Below, piece after piece: positions 1 through 6,008 of a DNA stretch of 6,008 nt (the first letter of the stretch is position 1; every line of letters starts with the position of its first letter). The notes beneath the pieces are model-generated. The model had not been told where the DNA came from, made no database searches, and worked only from the letters and a program-made list of their open reading frames with translations. The translations under genes and the position numbers were made by a program. Origin of the DNA: Saprospiraceae bacterium (GTDB taxonomy: Bacteria > Bacteroidota > Bacteroidia > Chitinophagales > Saprospiraceae); the NCBI GenBank assembly GCA_029262975.1, contig JAJCYJ010000768.1:1-6008 (forward strand), in the 5' to 3' direction.

Positions 1-39
1 CAAAATCACATGTACAGTAATGCTAAAAAAATAATTCCT

Positions 40-64
40 CATAACGGTCATGCATTTCGTAATG
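40..64 (-). terminator. Weak candidate terminator hairpin downstream of the LytTR regulator
   Basis: Read on the minus strand, CATTACG (from 64 down to 58) can pair with CGTTATG (46 down to 40), giving a 7-bp stem with one central T-T mismatch and an 11-nt loop. A run of seven T follows (complement of A25-A31), but 8 nt separate the stem from it, so this is not a textbook intrinsic terminator. It lies about 150 bp past the regulator stop codon. The rest of positions 1-215 shows no coding region or RNA gene that I can support. Confidence 0.2.
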
Positions 65-215
65 TCTACACCTCACAATGAGTTGTTTACACTTTACGAT
101 TAATCATAATACAAAAGCTGTGCCGATATTTGATATTGAGACTTTTATAGCAAAGTAAAATTGTGCACTGTACCTGGATAAGTGAACAAATAGATACACG
201 TGAGGTATTTCTTGA

Positions 216-935
216 CTACGAGTTATCGAGATATTGGGTAAAGAATACTTCTTTGTATGTCCTACCTATAGGTATCATTAATTCCCCGATAGAGATCTGA
301 TTACCATTAACTTTTGAGATAAACTTGACATTAACGATATATGATTTGTGCACCTGGCAAAACTGTTCTGAAGGCAGAATTTCCAACCAGTATCTTAATG
401 GGTGCGATATTAAGTGATTGACATGTTGTAGATATAAGCGCGTATAATCTCCATCAGATTTGATATATTTTATAACTCGAAAATCTACATTCAAATACTC
501 ACTCCCTGATTTAACAAAAGTTGAAGTCTTGCTTTTGGCATTTTCTTTATCAGAGGATTCAATAATTTGTACAGGTTCTTCTAATTGTGATGAAATTTTG
601 GAGACAGCTTTTACGAATCGCTCAAAAGAAAACGGTTTAAGCAAATAGTCCTGTACGTCCAGCTCATATCCTTCAAGGGCATAATCTGAAAATGCCGTAG
701 TCAATATAATCTTGGGCTTTGGGTTTAAAATTTTCAGAAATTCTATTCCGGATAACTTGGGAAGATGTACATCAAGAAATATTAAGTCAACTTTTTCGGC
801 ATTCAAAAATTTCAAGGCACCAAGTGCATCTGCGAAAATACCTTTTAAATTGAGTGTGCCAATATCAGTGATATATTTCTGAAGTACGCGTTGTGCAGGA
901 GGTTGATCCTCAACAATGATACATGAGATACCCAT
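216..935 (-). CDS. LytTR-family response regulator (receiver + LytTR DNA-binding domain)
   Basis: This 239-residue cytoplasmic transcription regulator should be phosphorylated by the kinase encoded just upstream. Residues 1-120 form a receiver domain: the acidic pair E9-D10, the phospho-acceptor D55 in LIFLDVHLP, the threonine pair T79-T80 in ILTTAF, and the conserved K100 in YLLKPF are all present, so it looks phosphorylation-competent. A polar linker (about 121-137, rich in S, K, D and E) leads to a LytTR domain at about 138-235, recognised by FVKSGSEYLNV, the IKYIKSDGDYTRLYL strand pattern, the VHKSYIVN segment and the closing IPIGRTYKE. The length is normal for the AlgR/LytR class. The ATG start lies 7 bp after the kinase stop codon with no clear ribosome site between, so translation may be coupled. 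Its targets are not shown by the sequence; the divergent receptor promoter region is the obvious local candidate. I do not assign a gene symbol because the family is large and paralogous. Confidence 0.95.
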   Translation of the reverse strand: MGISCIIVEDQPPAQRVLQKYITDIGTLNLKGIFADALGALKFLNAEKVDLIFLDVHLPKLSGIEFLKILNPKPKIILTTAFSDYALEGYELDVQDYLLKPFSFERFVKAVSKISSQLEEPVQIIESSDKENAKSKTSTFVKSGSEYLNVDFRVIKYIKSDGDYTRLYLQHVNHLISHPLRYWLEILPSEQFCQVHKSYIVNVKFISKVNGNQISIGELMIPIGRTYKEVFFTQYLDNS

Positions 936-942
936 GACTGAG

Positions 943-1971
943 TTACTTATCTAATTCTAATTCCAAATAAACTTGATATACATCATTCAAATTACTGATT
1001 TTAAGTGAATGTGCCTCAGGATACAGAAGATTTAATCTTGACTGGACATTTTCCATGCCTATTCCCTGGGTAAGATTTTCAGTATTTTTTTCGGTAGAAA
1101 AGGAATTCGCACACTTCATAATCAGCTTATTATTTTCAAGCTTAATTTCGATATCAATCACAATCTTGTCCGAAAGACTTGAGGTACTATGTTTAAAACA
1201 GTTTTCTACAAAAACAATAAGTATTAGAGGTGCTATAAAATGTCGATCAAAGTCACCCGTAGCATTGAAATTAATGTCTCCCCTATCTTCGATTTGTAAC
1301 CCTTGTAACCTTACGAAGTTTTCGATATATGTTATTTCTTTAGATAAAGGCACCCGCTCTTCTCTACAGTCATATAGCATATATCGGAGCAAAGAAGATA
1401 ACTCAAGGATAATCTTTGGTGTTTTAGGAGAATTCTCAAGGGCGTAGGAATATAGATTATTGAGACTGTTAAATAGAAAGTGCGGGTTAATTTGAGATTT
1501 CAGAAATTGCAATTGACTTTCTGCTACTACACTCTTCAATGTATCGAGTTCGGCTTGCTTGCTTTGAGCATCCCAGGCAAACTTAAATCCCACCATGAGC
1601 ATGACGACCGGTGTCATTTTGAGAATTGTAAAAAGGATGGTGAATGAACTGGCTCCCCGAGTCTCTGGAAAGAACAATTGTTCTATGACCAATTCTTCAA
1701 CAAGAATTCCGATTGTTACAAAAAAAGCAACGCCCAACCAAAATCGTCCGTATTTCTTATTGTAAAAGTATCTAGGGAGTAAGAAGTAGTTAATGCATAA
1801 TGCCGTAACTAAATAATTAGTGAGAAAAAACAATCGATTGAATTCGATTCTACCTCTTTCTCTGCTGATTGAGCTGACAAGAAAGAATATGATAAATATA
1901 GCCACCTGAAACCATAACTCCTTAGAGAGCCATATAGATTTAGATTTTCCAGATGATGTAAATCGCTGCAT
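943..1971 (-). CDS. LytS/YehU-type membrane sensor histidine kinase
   Basis: This inner-membrane kinase should autophosphorylate on histidine and pass the phosphate to the LytTR regulator encoded 7 bp downstream. Numbering from the ATG at 1971 (342 residues), four hydrophobic segments lie at about 20-36, 46-65, 77-95 and 110-131 with short loops, so there is no large periplasmic sensor domain. A short probable coiled coil (about 136-157) leads to the His_kinase domain: the H-box NPHFLFNSLNNL with H164, then the N-box FVENCFKHS (N257), then the glycine motif GIGMENVQSRLNLLYP from about 303. All key catalytic motifs are intact. Start choice: the frame is open to a TAA at 1990-1992. The longest form begins with TTG at 1978-1980 (345 residues), and an ATG three codons inside is preferred here because neither has a recognisable ribosome site. 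The signal sensed is unknown; it may act within the membrane or on the cell envelope. Confidence 0.94.
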   Translation of the reverse strand: MQRFTSSGKSKSIWLSKELWFQVAIFIIFFLVSSISRERGRIEFNRLFFLTNYLVTALCINYFLLPRYFYNKKYGRFWLGVAFFVTIGILVEELVIEQLFFPETRGASSFTILFTILKMTPVVMLMVGFKFAWDAQSKQAELDTLKSVVAESQLQFLKSQINPHFLFNSLNNLYSYALENSPKTPKIILELSSLLRYMLYDCREERVPLSKEITYIENFVRLQGLQIEDRGDINFNATGDFDRHFIAPLILIVFVENCFKHSTSSLSDKIVIDIEIKLENNKLIMKCANSFSTEKNTENLTQGIGMENVQSRLNLLYPEAHSLKISNLNDVYQVYLELELDK

Positions 1972-1997
1972 AGGCAGCAAATGTATGCGTTACAGGA

Positions 1998-2054
1998 CAA
2001 CTATTCTATAGTCATTCTCTAAAGTGCATAGTTCAATCGCCCAACTACCTATAG
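1998..2054. repeat. Imperfect direct repeat pair, CAACTATTCTATAG / CAACTACCTATAG
   Basis: The first copy spans 1998-2011 and the second 2042-2054, with 44 bp between their starts, about four helical turns. They share CAACTA at one end and the palindrome CTATAG at the other, and differ by one indel and one substitution in between. The first copy lies within 30 bp of the kinase start, so a bound protein could affect kinase expression. The repeat is seen directly; a regulatory role is inference. Confidence 0.5.
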
Positions 2055-2090
2055 ATGATGATGTCTGTAATACAACTGATGACCTTTCGA

Positions 2091-2109
2091 ATTCTGCTGT
2101 TCGCAGAAT
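2091..2109. repeat. Perfect 7-bp inverted repeat in the divergent intergenic region
   Basis: ATTCTGC at 2091-2097 and GCAGAAT at 2103-2109 are exact reverse complements around a 5-nt centre, about 80 bp before the receptor start. It could be a dimeric operator or a small hairpin. It is not followed by a T-run on either strand, so a terminator is unlikely. It lies between two of the CAACT repeats. Function is inferred only from position. Confidence 0.5.
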
Positions 2110-2189
2110 ATACGGATGTAGCTGTCAACTATACATTTTCTTTGTCGTTATATAACCATTAAATAAGTCATACATACTGATAAACTATT

Positions 2190-4661
2190 ATGAAAATTAA
2201 ATACGCTATTATATCAATTCTCTTTTGCCTTTTCGCTGCAGACACATCATATGGGCAGAGAGGCAATAGAGATAGACAGGGAGCACCTCCAGAGATTACA
2301 ATTAAAGGTGTCATAATAGACAGTGAGTCACAGGCTCCTTTAGAATTTGCTACTATTTCAATATATAGCAGGAGAGATTCAAGTCTTGTGACCGGTGGAT
2401 TAACAGATGCTGCTGGTGCATTTGAAATAAAATCCCGACCTGGTGCGATGCGCGCAGTGGTCGAGTATATTTCATATGAGCCTTTAACCCTGGATGTACC
2501 GTTTGACAGGGATGCCATGCAAGCTGGCAACAGGGTTATAGATCTTGGTCAAATAGGGCTAGCCATTTCAGGCTTTGCACTGGATGATGTAGTAATCAGA
2601 GCTGAAAAAAGTGAAACTCAGTTTTCATTAGATAAGCGTATTTTTAATGTCGGTAAAGATTTGGCAAATCAAGGTGGAAGTGCTCAAGATATTCTGGATA
2701 ATGTACCATCCGTATCTGTAGATATTGATGGCGCTGTAAGTCTCAGAGGAAGCACAGGTGTCAGAATCCTGATAGATGGACGTCCTTCAGGACTGGCTAA
2801 CCAGGATAATGCCAACGGACTCAGATCTATCCCGGCTAACCTCATAGAAAGTGTAGAAGTGATAACTAATCCCTCTTCCAGATATGAAGCTGAAGGGATG
2901 GCTGGTATTATCAATATCGTATTAAAAAAGGATAAAGGAAGTGGCTTTAATGGATCCTTTGATGTTTCGGCAGGTTATCCCGAACAGTTTGGTACAGGAG
3001 CCAATGTGAATTACCGAAAAGGAAAAGTAAACTGGTTTGCTAATTACGGCTTGAACAAACGCACCAATCCTGGAAGTGGTTTTTCTCTTTTAACACAAGA
3101 TAAAGGTGCAGACATATTCTACCAGGAAACAATCAGAGATACAGATCGCAAGAGTCTGTCAAATAGTATCAGATTTGGGATAGATTATCTCCCAAGCGAA
3201 AAAGAAATATTAACCGGTGCCTTATTATATAGAAGATCTGATGAGGACAATTTTGGATCTTTGGAGTATCGGGATTTTTTAAATAGCTTTCCAGGAAACC
3301 AGACTTCAACAACGATCAGGACAGATGATCAATTAGAGGATGAAAGTGTACTTGAATACAGCGTGAATTATAAAAAAGAATATTCTACTCGAAATCACAC
3401 GCTTGAAGCTACCATACAATACCAGGACAATTTAGAGTCACAAGCATCTGATTTTCTCGAACAGACCCAGGTCTTTTCCGGTGATCCAATTGCTGATCTT
3501 ATTCAGAGATCTAACAATGACGAACTTCAGAAACAATGGCTTTTTCAGGTGGACTTCAATAAGCCATTTGCAAAAGAAGGAAAATTTGAATTAGGTGCAA
3601 GAAGCTCATTCAGAAATATAAGCAACAACTACCTGGTTGAGCAGCAGGACGACGGTGAGTGGGGAAATCTTGTCAATCTTTCTAATGACTTTAATTATGA
3701 TGAAAACGTGGCTGCAGCATATACTATGGCTGGTAATAAATCTGGAAAAGTTAGTTACCAGGTTGGTTTGAGAGTAGAGTTTTCAGATATCCTTACCGAA
3801 TTGTTACAAACCAATGAAGTAAATGACCGTAGCTATTTCAATCTTTTTCCAAGCTCCTTCCTCAATTATGAATTTAAACCGGGAAGTACAATACAAGCGA
3901 GTTATAGCAAAAGAGTAAGACGACCCAGGTTTTGGGATCTGAATCCATTTTTTACCTTCAGTGATAGTAGAAATATATTTAGAGGAAATCCCAATCTAGA
4001 TCCTGAATTTACAGATTCATACGAATTAAATTATATCAGGTATCTCGATGACCTGACATTGACAGGAGGATTTTTCTATCGACATACAACCGATAAAATT
4101 GAGCGTATACTCACCTTTAATCCTGATGGCACTACGCTTAGACAACCTGAAAACTTGTCCACAGGAGACGATTATGGTTTGGAATTCACGCTGCAATACA
4201 GCGGAATAAAATGGCTTCGTCTGGATGCCAATGGCAATTATTTCAGACAACAGGTGAATGGTCAAAATATTGATAGCAACTTCAACAGTAGCGCTTCTGC
4301 TTTCAGGGGAAGATTTACATCCAGGATTACTTTCTGGAAGTCTGATTTGCAATTGAGATTTGGATATAGGGGACCAAGTAATACCGTCCAGGGCAGAAGA
4401 CAAGGCACGGGAACTGTTGATGTCGGATGGAGTAAAGATATCCTTGATAAGAGTGGTACTATTACACTAAGTATACGAGATCTCTTTAATGGTCGCAGGC
4501 GTGCAGGTACTACAATTGGAGAAGGATTCTTCAGAGAAGATAGATTTCAGTGGAGATCAAGAACAATGAATCTTGCATTCAATTATAGGATCAACCAAAA
4601 GAAACAAAGACAACGTCAAGGCGGCGGTGGCGATGATTTTGAAGGAGGAGGCGAATTTTAA
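2190..4661 (+). CDS. TonB-dependent outer-membrane receptor (carboxypeptidase-regulatory-like + plug + OMP_b-brl_3 barrel)
   Basis: This 823-residue outer-membrane protein probably imports a substrate using TonB-ExbBD energy; the substrate cannot be told from sequence. A signal peptide covers about 1-22 (KIKYAIISILFCLFA core, likely cleavage after SYG). Residues 35-120 match a carboxypeptidase-regulatory-like beta-sandwich (ITIKGVIIDSESQAPLEFATISIY, here given as about 36-59, then TGGLTDAAGAFEI). The plug follows at about 145-247, with VRILIDGRPSGL, then IESVEVITNPSSRYEAEG and MAGIINIVLKK. The barrel fills about 255-800 and carries the family-typical stretch RRPRFWDLNPF, then FRGNPNLDPEFTDSYELNY at about 577-615. 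The last strand near 791-800 is followed by a Gln/Arg then Gly-rich tail ending DDFEGGGEF. There is no STN domain and no SusD-like neighbour, so it is neither a sigma/anti-sigma-coupled transducer of the FecA type nor part of a visible SusCD pair. The ATG has an AT-rich leader without a Shine-Dalgarno site. It converges on the next gene with 14 bp between stops. Confidence 0.93.
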   Translation: MKIKYAIISILFCLFAADTSYGQRGNRDRQGAPPEITIKGVIIDSESQAPLEFATISIYSRRDSSLVTGGLTDAAGAFEIKSRPGAMRAVVEYISYEPLTLDVPFDRDAMQAGNRVIDLGQIGLAISGFALDDVVIRAEKSETQFSLDKRIFNVGKDLANQGGSAQDILDNVPSVSVDIDGAVSLRGSTGVRILIDGRPSGLANQDNANGLRSIPANLIESVEVITNPSSRYEAEGMAGIINIVLKKDKGSGFNGSFDVSAGYPEQFGTGANVNYRKGKVNWFANYGLNKRTNPGSGFSLLTQDKGADIFYQETIRDTDRKSLSNSIRFGIDYLPSEKEILTGALLYRRSDEDNFGSLEYRDFLNSFPGNQTSTTIRTDDQLEDESVLEYSVNYKKEYSTRNHTLEATIQYQDNLESQASDFLEQTQVFSGDPIADLIQRSNNDELQKQWLFQVDFNKPFAKEGKFELGARSSFRNISNNYLVEQQDDGEWGNLVNLSNDFNYDENVAAAYTMAGNKSGKVSYQVGLRVEFSDILTELLQTNEVNDRSYFNLFPSSFLNYEFKPGSTIQASYSKRVRRPRFWDLNPFFTFSDSRNIFRGNPNLDPEFTDSYELNYIRYLDDLTLTGGFFYRHTTDKIERILTFNPDGTTLRQPENLSTGDDYGLEFTLQYSGIKWLRLDANGNYFRQQVNGQNIDSNFNSSASAFRGRFTSRITFWKSDLQLRFGYRGPSNTVQGRRQGTGTVDVGWSKDILDKSGTITLSIRDLFNGRRRAGTTIGEGFFREDRFQWRSRTMNLAFNYRINQKKQRQRQGGGGDDFEGGGEF

Positions 4662-4675
4662 GAGACAAAGCAGGT

Positions 4676-6001
4676 TTAACGGCCTTTTCCCTGCCATAAT
4701 ACGATAAGTGTATAATAGAGAATTCTGAGATCTAATAGGATCGAGGTATTCTCTATATACAGCAGATCATATCTAAATCGTCTCAGCATCTCATCGATGT
4801 TAGCTGCATAACCATATTTGATTTGACCCCAAGAAGTAATCCCCGGACGTACTTGCCATAGAAGGGAATATCTCGGATTATGCTTGAGCAATTGGTCCGC
4901 ATAGAAAGGTCGTTCCGGCCGGGGACCGACAAGAGACATATCTCCAGCAATAACATTAAAAAATTGTGGAAGCTCGTCTAAACGCCAACGTCTCATCCAT
5001 TTCCCGAAAGGTGTACATCTTTCATCATTTATGCTCGCAAGTGCCGGACCATCCTGCTCTGCATCCTCGTACATTGATCTGAACTTATAAATATTAAACA
5101 AATCTCCTTTTAAGCCAATTCTCTTTTGACTGAAAATAACCGAGCCACTACCCGACTCTCTGACCCTGTAATAAAGCCAAAGCATCAATGGGCCCAATAA
5201 GATGATTAATAATAAGGAACCAAAAACATCTATCAACCTCTTGCTGTTTTTTTGCCATTCAAATAATGGGCTTGTCTTCAAAGAGATATAGGGCTCTTGC
5301 AACACCGGTCGTGCATCATAATCATAGTCCAGCAGTTCAAAGGATGTCTCATCCAGCAAAATTTCCTTATGATCAGCGCTACCTATAATTCTGGGAACAA
5401 GCTTGTTAAGCGTTTGTTTTTTGATTCCGAATAAAAGAATTGTATCCACCTTTTGATCAAGAAATCGACTGATATCAACAGACGAAGAAAAGGTGCTAAT
5501 AAAGTCTGTGAATGAAGGTTCTACTTGTACAGTCGTGACATCATCGGAAATCAGGATTCCTATATGGCGTACGATCCCTCGCTTTAGGAGCAACTTGGTA
5601 TATGTTAAATAGATGGTTCTGAATAGTGAAAAACAGAACCAATGAATCAATAAAACTGCCACGAAAGATTGAAAATAGGATGTGATCGAGAGTGTTAAAT
5701 CATCTCTGATAACAGTAAATAACATACCTAAAGAACCGATAAGGACACCGATAAACGTATAATAAAGTGTCTGTATCCTGGATTTTCTATAGACCTGGTG
5801 ATAGCTCCCTAAAAAAATCCACAATAGGATCCATGCGATTGGTATAATGACCAGCCCTATGTAAAGACGGTTATCTTCAAAAACGGCATCTGCATCAAAA
5901 TGAGGAAGCTCAATTTTTTTACGATAAGTAAAAAAGAACAACCAGGCTGATAACCCGGCTATCCAATCTGCGATCGCCATTGTAAAGTTGGCCCTATTCA
6001 C
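4676..6001 (-). CDS. Polyprenyl-phosphate sugar-1-phosphate transferase (WcaJ/WbaP-like), start uncertain at window edge
   Basis: This inner-membrane enzyme should transfer a sugar-1-phosphate from a UDP-sugar to undecaprenyl phosphate, the first membrane step of exopolysaccharide or O-antigen synthesis. The 441 residues visible contain four N-terminal hydrophobic segments (about 8-25, 46-65, 79-97, 109-131), a reduced middle domain (about 140-235), and the C-terminal catalytic domain (about 252-441). The catalytic part has KRLIDVFGS, a membrane helix broken by P271, FSQKRIGLKG, IYKFRSM, the catalytic D342-E343 pair in RRWRLDELPQF, then DMSLVGPRPERP and RPGITSWGQI. It is intact to its natural end. 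The middle domain lacks the GxGxxG loop usual in relatives. The first plausible start is GTG at 5999-6001, with an ATG seven codons inside (5978-5980); the frame stays open through the last bases of the window, so the gene may begin outside. The sugar specificity is not readable. A capsule or EPS locus probably continues to the right. Confidence 0.93.
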   Translation of the reverse strand: MNRANFTMAIADWIAGLSAWLFFFTYRKKIELPHFDADAVFEDNRLYIGLVIIPIAWILLWIFLGSYHQVYRKSRIQTLYYTFIGVLIGSLGMLFTVIRDDLTLSITSYFQSFVAVLLIHWFCFSLFRTIYLTYTKLLLKRGIVRHIGILISDDVTTVQVEPSFTDFISTFSSSVDISRFLDQKVDTILLFGIKKQTLNKLVPRIIGSADHKEILLDETSFELLDYDYDARPVLQEPYISLKTSPLFEWQKNSKRLIDVFGSLLLIILLGPLMLWLYYRVRESGSGSVIFSQKRIGLKGDLFNIYKFRSMYEDAEQDGPALASINDERCTPFGKWMRRWRLDELPQFFNVIAGDMSLVGPRPERPFYADQLLKHNPRYSLLWQVRPGITSWGQIKYGYAANIDEMLRRFRYDLLYIENTSILLDLRILYYTLIVLWQGKGR

Positions 6002-6008
6002 TATTATG

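Larger units (their letters stand above)
1981..2189. promoter_or_regulatory. Divergent intergenic control region with CAACT-type repeats
   Basis: These bases separate the kinase-regulator operon from the divergent receptor gene and must hold the receptor promoter and probably the operon promoter. CAACT occurs four times on the plus strand, at about 1998, 2042, 2073 and 2126. Two copies extend into a longer imperfect direct repeat ending in CTATAG (1998-2011 and 2042-2054). On the minus strand the core reads AGTTG, which contains the GTT core of LytTR half-sites but does not fully match the published consensus as I recall it. For the receptor, TACATTTT at 2132-2139 is one base off the Bacteroidota -7 element TAnnTTTG, but no TTTG-like -33 element is visible at the right distance. 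I could not place the operon promoter. Confidence 0.4.

Noticed and set aside
171..207. TACCT / AGGTA inverted repeat just past the regulator stop codon
   Set aside because: The arms are only 5 bp around a 27-nt loop, with no T-run; too weak for a terminator.
161..352. TTGTGCAC present twice (161-168 and 345-352)
   Set aside because: The second copy encodes the conserved QVHKS stretch of the LytTR domain, so the match is best explained by chance.
460..648. 62-residue plus-strand open frame inside the LytTR regulator gene
   Set aside because: It lies wholly antisense to a well-supported gene with clear domain motifs, and its translation shows no recognisable family.
1055..1447. 130-residue plus-strand open frame inside the kinase gene
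   Set aside because: It is antisense to the kinase catalytic domain, is Ser/Ile/Leu-rich as expected for a shadow frame, and has no supporting start site.
1809..2000. 63-residue minus-strand frame overlapping the kinase start
   Set aside because: It overlaps the kinase N-terminus in another frame and has no domain signal; the kinase frame explains the region.
2168..2914. Minus-strand open frames (2168-2530 and 2684-2914) under the receptor gene
   Set aside because: They are antisense to the signal peptide, regulatory-like and plug domains of the receptor, and their translations look like shadows.
4026..4403. 125-residue minus-strand frame inside the receptor barrel
   Set aside because: It is antisense to a conserved barrel region, with no recognisable domain.
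2190..4661. SusC-type glycan-uptake receptor
   Set aside because: No SusD-like lipoprotein or glycoside hydrolase is next to it, and the barrel motifs fit the OMP_b-brl_3 type better than SusC.

Overview
The window looks like a chromosomal stretch from a member of the Bacteroidota. The evidence is its AT-rich sequence, the lack of clear Shine-Dalgarno sites before the genes, a TonB-dependent outer-membrane receptor that starts with a carboxypeptidase-regulatory-like domain and ends with an OMP_b-brl_3-type barrel, and a LytS/LytTR-type two-component pair of the kind common in that phylum. I cannot name a genus from the sequence alone.

Layout from left to right: positions 1-215 hold no gene I can support, only a weak terminator-like hairpin. 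On the minus strand, a membrane sensor histidine kinase (943-1971) is followed after 7 bases by its LytTR-type response regulator (216-935), so the two form an operon transcribed right to left. An intergenic region of about 210 bp (roughly 1981-2189) separates this operon from a divergent plus-strand gene for a TonB-dependent receptor (2190-4661). The intergenic region carries a perfect 7-bp inverted repeat and a set of CAACT-containing repeats, all in one orientation. These are the best candidates for regulator binding sites. The receptor gene converges on a minus-strand gene for a polyprenyl-phosphate sugar-1-phosphate transferase (4676-6001), with only 14 bp between the two stop codons. That gene reaches the right edge, and its true start may lie outside the window.

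How the genes may work together: the kinase and regulator almost certainly signal to each other. Divergence from the receptor gene across a repeat-bearing region suggests, without proving it, that the LytTR regulator controls the receptor, its own operon, or both. The receptor has no N-terminal STN signalling domain and no SusD-like partner here, so its substrate is unknown. The sugar transferase belongs to an exopolysaccharide or O-antigen pathway and is probably the end of a separate unit that continues to the right. I found no CRISPR array, transposon, RNA gene or clearly new system. The window is largely ordinary, and the points of interest are the intergenic repeats and the reduced middle domain of the sugar transferase.
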